64,000 nucleotides of DNA from Pandoraea faecigallinarum (GTDB lineage: Bacteria > Pseudomonadota > Gammaproteobacteria > Burkholderiales > Burkholderiaceae). Below are positions 16,576 through 25,325 of this stretch, piece by piece. The stretch spans positions 3,596,001-3,660,000 of the forward strand of contig NZ_CP011807.3 of the NCBI RefSeq assembly GCF_001029105.3, read 5' to 3'. The notes beneath the pieces were generated by a model. That model did not search any database and was not told the DNA's origin. It was given only the letters and a program-made list of their open reading frames with translations. Position 1 is the stretch's first letter, and the number at the start of each line of letters is the position of its first letter. The translations under genes and the position numbers were made by a program.

Positions 16576-17997
16576 TCAGGTCGTGTCCCGAGACAGGAAT
16601 GGCGCCTGCTGCGCGTCGACGGCCTCGGCCCGCGTGCTGTACATATGGGCCCATGTCTGCGCCGCCCACGGGCCGCCGAGAAGTTGAACGAGACTGTCGC
16701 GACGCCGCAGCAGATGGTTGACGAGCGTCTCCGGGTCGAGATGCCGCATTTCCGCGTCGGACGCCATGCCTCCCCCGGCCTGCCCCACCCGGTACGCGGC
16801 TTCGGCCCACGGCCGGATTTGCAGCGCCGAAATCCTGCCCAGCCGATAAGCCATCTCCGCGGCGACGGCGCGCACGCTCGTCGGATTTCTCAATTCGTCC
16901 ACGATCGTTTTCGTCGACGCTTCGCGTGCGAATCCGGCGAACCGGCGAACGAACGGTGCATAGTGTTCGCCATACGGAAACTGCGACAGATCGGCCAGCG
17001 CGTCCTCAGGCAGGGTGGCGTCGAAGGCGGCCGCATCGCGACGGAATGTCGACGTGAGGGCGGGCAGCGACGGCACAGCCTCGCGCTGCTTGAGCGCCAC
17101 GTCGTACGCGTTCTCCTTGAGCCGTCCCTGAAATCCCAGATGCAGGCACGCGTCGAAGTCGAGCGACATCGCGCACGGCAGGTCGTTCTTGTCGCGCCAC
17201 ACGCCGATGTTCTCCATGAAGACGTTGGACATGTCCCAATTGCCCAGCCAAAGTCCGGCGATGTAATGCCGTTCGAGCGCGCATTGATAGACGTCGGGCA
17301 GCGCGTGACAAAGCTGTAGACGCATGGCGTTGCGATACCCAAGGGCGTCGGCATACGCCCGGGCCGATGCGCCGTGCAGCGCATGGAACGGTAGTCCCCC
17401 GGCCTCGCGCAATACCTGCGCCATGCGCACGCCCGCGGCCAACGCTTCGTCACGTACGTGACGCAACGCCGCCGGCGCCCGATGCCCTGCGCCCTCGAAA
17501 ACCCGCCAGGCGTCGTCGCCCTCGATCCATTCGCCGAGATCCCGGTACCCGGACAGAAACGTGGTGGCCAGGTGGACGCGCTCGGGGGCGAGCGTGTTGT
17601 CGAACGCCTGCGAACATCCCTTTACCAGCATCGCGGTCGGCGTCGCCAGTCCCACCGCGCCGAACAGCCGCGACGCGAGCCACGCCTGCGCGGCATGCCC
17701 TGCGCTCGCACACGCCTTGACGACATACTGCGGCGCATCGGCCAGCGGCGCGAGCGACATGCGCACCGCGCCTTCGCTGCTCCCCATCGCGGGCACACCG
17801 CTCACACGGGTTGCCGACGAGAAATCGTAAGGACCGATGTCCGGCAACGGCGCACCGCTGCCGTCATAGCCGATCACGGCCCCGAAGACGCCCGCGGGTC
17901 CCGCCTCCGGCAGTAAACCGGCGGGCGGCGGTGCATCGTCCTCCCTCCAGTTGTGGTTGACGTCGCCCTGAGCGATATAGACATTGACGTGCGTCAC
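16576..17997 (-). CDS. Unrecognised protein; possible kinase-like fold
   Basis: I do not recognise this 473-residue protein. The start is taken as GTG 17997, which has AAGGGG 5 bases upstream; a TTG 41 codons earlier is possible. No signal peptide or membrane segment is visible. Some motifs hint at a kinase fold of the HipA or PI3/4-kinase type: YVVK at residues 91-94 in a strand, GLATPTAMLV shortly after, then LGNWDMSNVF (251-260, Asp255 and Asn258) and SLDFDACLHLGFQG (278-291) in the places of catalytic and metal loops. Asp-x2-Asn spacing is shorter than usual, so this is a hypothesis. It is convergent with the LysR gene and stands alone. Confidence 0.6.
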   Translation of the reverse strand: MTHVNVYIAQGDVNHNWREDDAPPPAGLLPEAGPAGVFGAVIGYDGSGAPLPDIGPYDFSSATRVSGVPAMGSSEGAVRMSLAPLADAPQYVVKACASAGHAAQAWLASRLFGAVGLATPTAMLVKGCSQAFDNTLAPERVHLATTFLSGYRDLGEWIEGDDAWRVFEGAGHRAPAALRHVRDEALAAGVRMAQVLREAGGLPFHALHGASARAYADALGYRNAMRLQLCHALPDVYQCALERHYIAGLWLGNWDMSNVFMENIGVWRDKNDLPCAMSLDFDACLHLGFQGRLKENAYDVALKQREAVPSLPALTSTFRRDAAAFDATLPEDALADLSQFPYGEHYAPFVRRFAGFAREASTKTIVDELRNPTSVRAVAAEMAYRLGRISALQIRPWAEAAYRVGQAGGGMASDAEMRHLDPETLVNHLLRRRDSLVQLLGGPWAAQTWAHMYSTRAEAVDAQQAPFLSRDTT

Positions 17998-18229
17998 GAC
18001 TCCCCCTTGGCCGTAGCACGAGGCCGCAACGTGCGCGCATGCGCGGCCCCCGGTTGAAATGGGAAAATCTTGCTGCGGCCCCGGACATCCAGCTTTCGAA
18101 AATGGGGCAACATCGGACAAAGCCGCCGCGCCGGGCAGGCGCCTCGCACGTCATGCGCGAGCACGAGCACGTCGATTTACGACAGCTCGTTCGAACGCGC
18201 AGCGTTGCACTGCGCGTTGCGTCGAAACG

Positions 18230-18811
18230 TCAAAGCTCGATTTGCGTACCGAGAACGGCCAGGAACTGCGCAATCCATGCGGGATGCGCGGGCCAGGCGG
18301 GCGCGGTGACGAGCTTGCCGTCGGTATGCGCCTCGTCGATGGCAATGTCCATGTACTTGCCGCCCGCCAGACGAACCTCCGGCGCGCACGCCGGATAGGC
18401 CGAGCACTCGCGCCCTTCGATCACGCCGGCCGCCGCCAGCAACTGCGCGCCGTGGCAGATCGCCGCAATCGGCTTGTCGTTCTGCGCGAAGTGACGTACT
18501 GCGGCGAGCACGGCGTCGTTCAGACGCAAATATTCCGGCGCGCGTCCGCCGGGAATCACCAGCGCGTCGAAGTCGGCCGGGGAGAGGCCGTCGAAGGTCG
18601 CGTTGAGCGTGAAGTCGTGACCGCGCTTTTCGCTGTACGTCTGGTCGCCCTCGAAGTCGTGAATCGCGGTGCGCACCTTGTCGCCCGCTTTCTTGCCGGG
18701 GCAGACGACTTCCACGCGATGCCCCACGGCCATCAGCGCCTGCACGGGCACCATCAGCTCGTAGTCTTCGACGTAATCGCCCGCCAACACCAGAATCCGC
18801 TTCTTGCCCAT
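18230..18811 (-). CDS. DJ-1/PfpI-family protein
   Basis: The 193-residue protein starts [20 protein letters not shown]. It has the DJ-1/PfpI nucleophile elbow [10 protein letters not shown] with Cys119-His120 and [12 protein letters not shown] before it. The family includes deglycases/glyoxalase III, chaperones and the PfpI peptidase-like group; size and sequence best fit the stress-related PfpI group, and the exact activity is open. Its strand matches the upstream box operon, but two hairpin/T-run structures lie between boxA and its start. GGAGAG precedes the ATG. Confidence 0.92.
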   Translation of the reverse strand: MGKKRILVLAGDYVEDYELMVPVQALMAVGHRVEVVCPGKKAGDKVRTAIHDFEGDQTYSEKRGHDFTLNATFDGLSPADFDALVIPGGRAPEYLRLNDAVLAAVRHFAQNDKPIAAICHGAQLLAAAGVIEGRECSAYPACAPEVRLAGGKYMDIAIDEAHTDGKLVTAPAWPAHPAWIAQFLAVLGTQIEL

Positions 18812-18827
18812 GTGACTCTCCGTTCAG

Positions 18828-18858
18828 AGAAAAAATGGAAGGGAAACAGCCCTTCCAT
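18828..18858 (-). terminator. Hairpin plus T run just upstream of the DJ-1/PfpI gene
   Basis: On the minus strand a perfect stem (ATGGAAGGG with CCCTTCCAT, 6-base loop) is followed by TTTTTCT. It looks like an intrinsic terminator but ends only about 17 bases before the start codon of the DJ-1/PfpI gene. It is either a second terminator for the box operon or a leader attenuator. Confidence 0.65.
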
Positions 18859-18898
18859 GTTACCCAATTCCCGCCACACTCCGAGGACAGCGCGGGCG

Positions 18899-18927
18899 AA
18901 AAAAAACCGCGTGACGAAGCACGCGGT
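18899..18927 (-). terminator. Intrinsic terminator of the boxCBA operon
   Basis: On the minus strand a stem of ACCGCGTG and CACGCGGT with a 6-base loop is followed by eight T (18899-18906). It lies 80 bp after the boxA stop codon. Confidence 0.85.
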
Positions 18928-19007
18928 GTCAAGTCGGCGCAAAACGCCGTCGGTCAATCATTGGGCACTGCGCCAAGCCATCCGGCGCAGCCCTCGCAAG
19001 CGCACGG

Positions 19008-20273
19008 TCAGTACGTCTCCAGATGCAGACGCCCTTCGGTTTTCATTCGTTGCCAGAGCGTGTGCCAGTCCAGTCCGGCCTCGCCTGCAATGGTCTGTAA
19101 CGCTTGCAGCACACCGTCTTCCATCCCCTTCAGCCCGCACACGTAAATGTACGTATGTTCGTGACGCAACAGCGCCGCCACATCGGCCGCGCGCTCGCGC
19201 ATTGCGTCCTGTACGTAGCGCTTGGGTTGCCCCGGCGTACGCGAGAACGCGAGATTGGTATCGATGAAATCCTTTGGCAGATTCAACAACGGACCGAAGT
19301 ACGGCAGTTCACCTTGCGTGCGCGCGCCGAAGAACAGCATCAACTTGCCCGTCGCCCCTTTCATGCGACGGCGACGGCGATACTCGGTCATCGCGCGCAT
19401 CGGGGCGGCGCCCGTGCCGGTACAGATCATCAGCAGATGCGAATCCGCATGATTGGGCATGAGGAACGTGCTGCCGAACGGTCCCATCACGTTCACCACG
19501 TCGCCCTTTTTCAGATCGCACAGATAGTTCGAGCACACCCCGCCGACCGCCTGGCCCTGATGGTCCTTCGTCACGCGTTTGACGGTGAGCGCCAGGTTGT
19601 TATAGCCGGGACGCTCGCCGTCGCGCGGCGACGCAATCGAGTACTGACGCGCATGGTGCACGCGCCCGTCGGCCGTCGTGCCCGGCGGGATGATGCCGAT
19701 GGACTGCCCTTCGAGCACCGGGAACGGCTGCTTGCCGAAGTCGAGCACGATGTGATGGATATCGCTCTCGGTGCTGGTGTCCGTCACACGATAATTGCCG
19801 ACCACGGTCGCCTGCACGGGCGCCTTGTGGTTGTACAAATTGACGTACGGCTTCGCCGCCGACCACGGTGGCACGACCGAGCCGCGCACGAGGTCCGAGC
19901 CGCCGATGACCGGCTCGGACGCATCGCCGGACGCACCCGCGCCGCCACCCGGTGCCGTGTCGGCCGACTCGCCGATCGTGCCCTGCCCTGCCAGCGCGTC
20001 GTCCTGCACCGGCAGTTCGTCCCACGTGAGCTGTTCGTCGACGGGATAGGCTTCGGCCCTGAGCACGTCGCGCCAGTTGTCGATGGCCCCCGTCGGACAC
20101 GGCGAGATACACGCCATGCATCCATTACACGTGTCCGCGCGCACAACGTAGTTGTTCTCGTCGTGCGTGATCGCGTCGACCGGACACGTCTCCTCGCAGG
20201 TGTTGCAGCGAATGCAGATCTCCGGATCGATCAGATGCTGCTTCAGGACGTCGACCGGAACGGGGCCGTTCAT
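19008..20273 (-). CDS. boxA: BoxA, reductase component of benzoyl-CoA 2,3-epoxidase
   Basis: The 421-residue protein passes electrons from NADPH to BoxB for epoxidation of benzoyl-CoA. Two [4Fe-4S] motifs lie at the N-terminus (Cys20, 23, 26, 30 and Cys49, 52, 55, 59), then a spacer of about 90 residues, then a ferredoxin-NADP reductase module with HARQYSIAS (FAD) and [13 protein letters not shown] (NADP). ATG 20273 has AAGGAG upstream and matches the family start. It follows boxB by 37 bp and ends the boxC-boxB-boxA operon. Confidence 0.97.
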   Translation of the reverse strand: MNGPVPVDVLKQHLIDPEICIRCNTCEETCPVDAITHDENNYVVRADTCNGCMACISPCPTGAIDNWRDVLRAEAYPVDEQLTWDELPVQDDALAGQGTIGESADTAPGGGAGASGDASEPVIGGSDLVRGSVVPPWSAAKPYVNLYNHKAPVQATVVGNYRVTDTSTESDIHHIVLDFGKQPFPVLEGQSIGIIPPGTTADGRVHHARQYSIASPRDGERPGYNNLALTVKRVTKDHQGQAVGGVCSNYLCDLKKGDVVNVMGPFGSTFLMPNHADSHLLMICTGTGAAPMRAMTEYRRRRRMKGATGKLMLFFGARTQGELPYFGPLLNLPKDFIDTNLAFSRTPGQPKRYVQDAMRERAADVAALLRHEHTYIYVCGLKGMEDGVLQALQTIAGEAGLDWHTLWQRMKTEGRLHLETY

Positions 20274-20310
20274 GATGCTGTCTCCTTGTGGGGATGGCTC
20301 TTGCGGCCGC

Positions 20311-21738
20311 TCAGTTGAAACGCACGTACTCGAAATCGATGGGCTGACGGTTGATGCCCAACGGGGGCGGCGCAATCCAGTTGGCGAACTTGCCCGGTTC
20401 CGTCACGCGCCCCATGAGCGAGGCGACATACGCACGATCTTCCGGCGAGGGCAGCCACTCGCGCTCGTGCGCGGCCCATTCCGTCTCGCTCACGACACGA
20501 CCGTCCGGCGACACACGCACCCCGGCGAACGTACCGATCTGACGATTGAACGCCTTGTGCGGCACCGTCAGACGGAAGTCGATGCCCGCCTTCTCCAGCA
20601 CCTTGTTCCAGCGGTTCACGCCCGCCACCGAGTCCTTGATGTAATCGTCGCGCAGCACTTCGTTCATCGCGTTGAGCATCGGCACTTCGCGCTCCACGAG
20701 CTTGCCGTTGTCCACGTCGAGCAGGCGGTACATCTGCCCGTTGAGCTGATGGTCGTCGTCGCGCTTGCTCTCTTCGTAACGCCCCTTCAGACCGGAGCTA
20801 TAGAAAATCGCCGCGTTCGACGACTGGTCCGCGCCGAACAGATCGATCGTCACGGAATAGTGGAAGTTGATGTAGCGCTGGATCGTCGGCAGGTCGATGA
20901 CGCCCGCGGCGCGCAGCTTCGAGACGTCGTCGGTCTTCAGTTCGTTCATGACCTGCGCCGTGCGGGCGATCACCCGCGAGACACCCGACTCGCCCACGAA
21001 CATGTGGTGCGCTTCTTCCGTGAGCATGAACTTCGTGGTGCGGGCCAGCGGATCGAAGCCCGACTCGGCCAGCGCCGACAGCTGGAACTTGCCGTCGCGG
21101 TCGGTGAAATACGTGAACATGTAGAACGCGAGCCAGTCCGGCGTCTTCTCGTTGAACGCGCCGAGAATACGCGGATTGTCGTCGTCGCCCGAACGACGGC
21201 CGAGCAGCGCTTCGGCTTCCTCGCGGCCGTCGCGGCCGAAATAGCGATGCAGCAGGTAGACCATCGCCCAGAGGTGGCGCCCCTCTTCCACGTTTACCTG
21301 GAACAGGTTGCGCAGATCGTACATCGACGGCGCGGTCAGCCCGAGGTGACGCTGTTGCTCGACCGATGCCGGTTCCGTGTCGCCCTGCGTGACGATGATG
21401 CGGCGCAGGTTGGCGCGGTGCTCGCCCGGCACGTCCTGCCACGCGGCTTCGCCCTTGTGTTCGCCGAAGTGGATCTTGCGATCGGCTTCGCCCGGCGTGA
21501 GGAAGATGCCCCAGCGATAGTCCGGCATCTTCACATGATCGAAGTGCGCCCAGCCGCTCGGGTCAACGCTCACCGCCGTGCGCAGATAAACGTCGAACCC
21601 ATGCGAGCCTTCCGGCCCCATGTCGCCCCACCAGGACAGAAAGTTCGGCTGCCACTGTTCGAGCGCGCGTTGCAGCGTGCGGTCGTCCGACAGGTTGACG
21701 TTGTTGGGGATCTTCTCGCTGTAGTTGATCGAAGCCAT
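20311..21738 (-). CDS. boxB: BoxB, oxygenase component of benzoyl-CoA 2,3-epoxidase
   Basis: The 475-residue di-iron monooxygenase converts benzoyl-CoA to the 2,3-epoxide using O2 and electrons from Box[18 protein letters not shown] is the typical start, and [14 protein letters not shown] carries the Glu-x2-His-His iron ligands. Length matches the family. ATG 21738 has GAGG upstream. It lies between boxC and boxA in the same operon. Confidence 0.97.
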   Translation of the reverse strand: MASINYSEKIPNNVNLSDDRTLQRALEQWQPNFLSWWGDMGPEGSHGFDVYLRTAVSVDPSGWAHFDHVKMPDYRWGIFLTPGEADRKIHFGEHKGEAAWQDVPGEHRANLRRIIVTQGDTEPASVEQQRHLGLTAPSMYDLRNLFQVNVEEGRHLWAMVYLLHRYFGRDGREEAEALLGRRSGDDDNPRILGAFNEKTPDWLAFYMFTYFTDRDGKFQLSALAESGFDPLARTTKFMLTEEAHHMFVGESGVSRVIARTAQVMNELKTDDVSKLRAAGVIDLPTIQRYINFHYSVTIDLFGADQSSNAAIFYSSGLKGRYEESKRDDDHQLNGQMYRLLDVDNGKLVEREVPMLNAMNEVLRDDYIKDSVAGVNRWNKVLEKAGIDFRLTVPHKAFNRQIGTFAGVRVSPDGRVVSETEWAAHEREWLPSPEDRAYVASLMGRVTEPGKFANWIAPPPLGINRQPIDFEYVRFN

Positions 21739-21836
21739 CGTGGGAATCCTCGTGTCTCGTGCGTATTCTGTGGAAAACGTCTCGTCCGGCGGGTTGCATC
21801 GCCACGCCATCACGCCGTGGCGACGCCCCGCATTCG

Positions 21837-23492
21837 TCAGACGCGGTTCAGATCGAACTGCGCCTTGTTGCCCTTGCCGTAGACCTTCAGCGCGCCCTTC
21901 TCGCCCACGGCGTTCGGACGGATGAATATCCAGTTCTGCCATGCCGACAGGCGGCCGAAGATGCGCGTGTTCATCGTCTCCTTGCCGTTGAAGCGCAGGT
22001 TCGCTTCCATGCCGGTGAGCGCGTCGGGCGACATGGCCGCACGCTCTTCGATGGCGATGCGAATTTCGTCCGGCCAGTCCAGATCGTCGACCGCGGCCGT
22101 CACCAGCCCCAGACGCTCCGCTTCGTCCGCACGCACCGGGCGGCCGATGGTGGCGCGCACGGCATCCAGCTCCGCGGCGTTCTCATAGAAACGCCGCGCC
22201 AGGCGCGACTGGTCGGTGACCATCGGCAACAGGCCGAAGTTGACTTCGCTGAGCGTGATGGCCGGTTCGTCTTCCTCGCTGGCAGGCAGCGCGGCCATGT
22301 AAGTGCGGTCGGCGGCAAATGCGAATTCGGCGAGCGTGCCGGTAAAGCACGAGTCCGGCTCGATCAGCGCGAAGAGCGAGCGCGACGATACGTCGATGCG
22401 GGCAAACGTGCGGCGCAGCATGCCGATGGTCTCGCGCACGAACCAGTGATCCCGATGCGCGAGCAGCGAAGCGTCGGCGGCGAGCACGTGCCTGGCGTCG
22501 CCTTCCGTGCGCAGCAACCACGTTCCGATGTCGAGTTCGTTCGTGCGCAGGTTGAGAATGGCGTCGTCGAGTTCGCGCGCCATCTTGAGCGGCCACCAGT
22601 TGATGCCCGCCGCTTCGATCCCGGCGATATCGGCCGGCGGCGCGGACTTCGGCGCCTTCACGGTCAGGCTGGCGGTGCGATTGGCGCGGTCGATTTCCAC
22701 GTCGACGAATTCGTAACGAATGGCGTCCGGCTCGTCGGTGCGCTCGATGCGGGTGAGCGTGACGCCCTTGCCGCCCGGGCGGTCGCTGCCCTGGGCGAGT
22801 TCCTGCGCACGTGCTGCGACGGTCTGCGCAAACTGGGCGGGCTTGACCACTTCGTCCACGAGACGCCATTGCTTGGCGCGCTCGCCGCGAATGCCTTCGA
22901 CGATGGTGCAGAAGATGTCGGCGCGGTCGTTGCGCACGTGGCGCTTGTCGGTCAGGCGCGTCAGGCCGCCGGTGCCCGGCAGCACGCCCAGCAGCGGCAC
23001 TTCCGGCAGGGCCACCGACGACGAGCGGTCGTCCACCAGATAGATTTCGTCGCAAGCCAGGGCCAGTTCGTAACCGCCGCCTGCACAGGCGCCGTTCACG
23101 GCGGCAATGAACTTCAGGCCCGAATGACGGCTGGAGTCTTCGAGTCCGTTACGCGTTTCGTTGGTGAATTTGCAGAAGTTGACCTTCCACGCATGCGAGG
23201 ACAGGCCGAGCATGAAGATGTTCGCGCCCGAGCAGAAGACACGATCCTTGGCGCTCGTCACCACCACCGTCTTCACTTCCGGATGCTCGAAGCGGATACG
23301 CTGGATGGCATCGTGCAGTTCGATGTCCACGCCAAGGTCGTACGAATTGAGCTTGAGCTTGTAGCCTTCGCGGATGCCGCCATCTTCCGCAATGTCGATG
23401 GCAAGCGTGGCCACCGAGCCGTCGAAGCTCAGCTTCCAGTGCTTGTACTGCGTGGGGTCCGTACGGTAGTCGACGTGGGGTTTGCCGAACAT
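21837..23492 (-). CDS. boxC: BoxC, 2,3-epoxybenzoyl-CoA dihydrolase
   Basis: The 551-residue protein opens the ring of 2,3-epoxybenzoyl-CoA hydrolytically, giving 3,4-dehydroadipyl-CoA semialdehyde and formate. It belongs to the crotonase superfamily, with VNGACAGGGYELALACDEIYLVDD typical of the oxyanion-hole region in the N-terminal half. The long C-terminal half is specific to BoxC. ATG 23492 has GGAGG upstream. It is the first gene of the boxCBA operon, 36 bp from a TGCA-flanked promoter. Confidence 0.97.
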   Translation of the reverse strand: MFGKPHVDYRTDPTQYKHWKLSFDGSVATLAIDIAEDGGIREGYKLKLNSYDLGVDIELHDAIQRIRFEHPEVKTVVVTSAKDRVFCSGANIFMLGLSSHAWKVNFCKFTNETRNGLEDSSRHSGLKFIAAVNGACAGGGYELALACDEIYLVDDRSSSVALPEVPLLGVLPGTGGLTRLTDKRHVRNDRADIFCTIVEGIRGERAKQWRLVDEVVKPAQFAQTVAARAQELAQGSDRPGGKGVTLTRIERTDEPDAIRYEFVDVEIDRANRTASLTVKAPKSAPPADIAGIEAAGINWWPLKMARELDDAILNLRTNELDIGTWLLRTEGDARHVLAADASLLAHRDHWFVRETIGMLRRTFARIDVSSRSLFALIEPDSCFTGTLAEFAFAADRTYMAALPASEEDEPAITLSEVNFGLLPMVTDQSRLARRFYENAAELDAVRATIGRPVRADEAERLGLVTAAVDDLDWPDEIRIAIEERAAMSPDALTGMEANLRFNGKETMNTRIFGRLSAWQNWIFIRPNAVGEKGALKVYGKGNKAQFDLNRV

Positions 23493-23527
23493 GATTGCCT
23501 CCAACACGAATAATGATCTTGTTGAAT

Positions 23528-23559
23528 TGCAATATAGTGCAGCACAAACCCACCGTCAA
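23528..23559 (-). promoter_or_regulatory. boxCBA promoter with TGCA operator
   Basis: On the minus strand, TTGACG (-35, 23554-23559) and TATATT (-10, 23531-23536) are separated by 17 bp. Two TGCA tetranucleotides, 10 bp apart (23528-23531 and 23538-23541), flank the -10. TGCA elements are the core of BzdR/BoxR-type operators, so repression by BoxR and release by benzoyl-CoA is expected. Confidence 0.75.
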
Positions 23560-23604
23560 CCGTTTTCATAAAGAAAAATGAATTATTTTGCAGAGCGCCA
23601 TCTA

Positions 23605-24519
23605 TCAATCGGATGACAACTGCACTGCCAGCCGCCCACGCAGTTGCAGATAAGCGTCCGCGAGCGCACGGCCGCCGGTGTCGAAATTCATGTCGGCCTT
23701 GGCGTAGAAATCCGTACGGCCGGCCAGAATGCGTTTGAGGTCGTCCATGGCTTCCGCATTGCCCGACATCGGACGCAGGTCGCCCTGTGCCACAACGCGC
23801 TTCATGTGCTCTTCCGGCGACGCTTGCAGCCACACCGTGTAGCAATGCGTGAGCAGGAAATTGAAGGTGGCGGCGTCGCTGACGATCCCGCCCGGCGACG
23901 CGATCACGGCACGCGGATGCTCCGCGACCACCGCCTCCAGCGCCCGCAGTTCATAACGGCGATAAGCCGTCGCGCCATATAACGAATAGATCTCCGACGG
24001 CGGGCAGCCGGCCAGTTGCTCGATCACGCGATTGAGTTCGACGAACGGCACGTGCATGTCGTCGGCCAGCATGCGGCCCAGCGTCGACTTGCCGGCGCCG
24101 CGAAGACCGATGAGCGCGATACGCCCGCGCCGGTCGGGGTCGCGCTCGCTTCCCGCAAACAACTCGGTCAACGCCTGACGGGCGCGCGTGAGCGCCTCAC
24201 CGTCGCGCCCGTGCAGGATCTCGCGAATGAGCAGCCATTCGGCGGACGAGGTGGTTTCGTCGCCAACGATTTCCGCCAACGTGCAATTTAGTGCCTGTGC
24301 GAGCTGCCGCAGGAACATGACGGACGCATTGCCCACGCCAGACTCAAGGTTTGCCACGTGGCGCTCGGAGACCCCGGCGTCCAGTGCGAGCGCCTTGCGC
24401 GTCAGGCCACGGCGGGCGCGCAATGTCCGTACCCGCTCGCCCAGCGCGACCAGGAACGGGTCTTTGTCACCGGCGCCTCGCGCCGTCGGCACCCCATCGG
24501 CTTGCGCACTCTTATTCAT
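23605..24519 (-). CDS. boxR: BoxR, benzoyl-CoA-responsive regulator with shikimate-kinase-like domain
   Basis: The 304-residue protein has an XRE-type helix-turn-helix at about residues 25-80 (RKALALDAGVSERHVANLESG), a linker, and a shikimate-kinase-like ligand domain with P-loop GLRGAGKS (138-145). This fusion is the hallmark of BzdR/BoxR, which bind benzoyl-CoA and repress box or bzd genes. ATG 24519 opens the family-like start. It sits between boxC and the divergent benzoate genes and probably controls both arms as well as itself. Confidence 0.95.
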   Translation of the reverse strand: MNKSAQADGVPTARGAGDKDPFLVALGERVRTLRARRGLTRKALALDAGVSERHVANLESGVGNASVMFLRQLAQALNCTLAEIVGDETTSSAEWLLIREILHGRDGEALTRARQALTELFAGSERDPDRRGRIALIGLRGAGKSTLGRMLADDMHVPFVELNRVIEQLAGCPPSEIYSLYGATAYRRYELRALEAVVAEHPRAVIASPGGIVSDAATFNFLLTHCYTVWLQASPEEHMKRVVAQGDLRPMSGNAEAMDDLKRILAGRTDFYAKADMNFDTGGRALADAYLQLRGRLAVQLSSD

Positions 24520-24559
24520 CGGAGGAGATCCTCGAAGCAGATAACATGTAATATATTGC

Positions 24560-24588
24560 TTGACAGCCAAATTTGCATGCTCTAATTT
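24560..24588 (+). promoter_or_regulatory. Promoter of the plus-strand benzoate genes with TGCA element
   Basis: TTGACA (-35, 24560-24565) and TAATTT (-10, 24583-24588) are separated by exactly 17 bp. A TGCATGC sequence (24574-24580) lies in the spacer, fitting a BoxR site. It would drive the DUF4863 gene and probably the following aldehyde dehydrogenase, ligase and hydrolase genes. The leader to the first start codon is about 195 bp. Confidence 0.7.
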
Positions 24589-24789
24589 TCACCATGCGTC
24601 GACAAAAAAGCAAACGCGGGCCGGGCAGTTGTGTGCACCGCTATTGATCGGCGTCATATCAACCGACAGGGCGCAGACCGGAATGCGCGCGAGCGACAGA
24701 GCATCGCATGGCGATGCCGGCCGACCACACGTCGGGCGTTTCTGTCGGCGCGACCGGTAAAGCGACTGCGACGTCCCCAGGAGACATGG

Positions 24790-25260
24790 ATGGATGTGCC
24801 CCAATTTCAGGCGCTGATCGCCGATGTGACCCGTCAACTCGACGGCCGCACGCTCGACGCCTCGCTCGCCGGCTGGCTCAACGCGCACTACGGCGCCGGT
24901 TCCGAAGGATACGAAATGCTGGCCGGGGCCTGCCGCACCGGCGTGGCCGAAGGCTGGCTGTGCAACCGCGAAGGCGGCGGCATTCGTTACGGTCGCGTCA
25001 TCAAACCTTCGCCCGACACGCACGGCTTTTCCGTCGACGTGGTGGACATGGCCGATCTGGCTGGCCCGCACCACGTGCATCCCAATGGCGAAATCGATCT
25101 GATCATGCCGCTCACGCCGGGCGCGACCTTCGACGGCCATCCCGCCGGCTGGTGCGTGTACGGGCCCGGCACCTCGCATCGGCCGACGGTCGCCGGCGGA
25201 CGTGCCCTCGTGCTGTACCTGCTGCCCGAAGGCGCTATCGAATTCACGCGCAGCGCCTGA
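24790..25260 (+). CDS. DUF4863-family protein of the benzoate cluster (4-hydroxylaminobenzoate lyase-like)
   Basis: The 156-residue protein has a cupin-like C-terminal half with HHVHPNGEIDLIMPL and PGTSHRPTV, giving His/Glu metal ligands. It matches the DUF4863 group, which I recall as including 4-hydroxylaminobenzoate lyase (PnbB). ATG 24790 has AGGAG about 6 bases upstream; an overlapping ATG 4 bases earlier is out of frame. It is the first gene after the TGCA promoter and precedes the aldehyde dehydrogenase by 65 bp. Its role in benzoate metabolism is unknown. Confidence 0.8.
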   Translation: MDVPQFQALIADVTRQLDGRTLDASLAGWLNAHYGAGSEGYEMLAGACRTGVAEGWLCNREGGGIRYGRVIKPSPDTHGFSVDVVDMADLAGPHHVHPNGEIDLIMPLTPGATFDGHPAGWCVYGPGTSHRPTVAGGRALVLYLLPEGAIEFTRSA

Positions 25261-25325
25261 GCGGCGCATCGTCCCGTCGACGCGCTTTGCCGCGCCGCTT
25301 CCCTTTTTCCGATGGTTTCAGGTTG

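Noticed and set aside
16576..18120. Longer form of the unrecognised protein starting at TTG 18120
   Set aside because: GTG 17997 has AAGGGG at good spacing, while the TTG has no ribosome-binding site; the extra 41 residues lack features.
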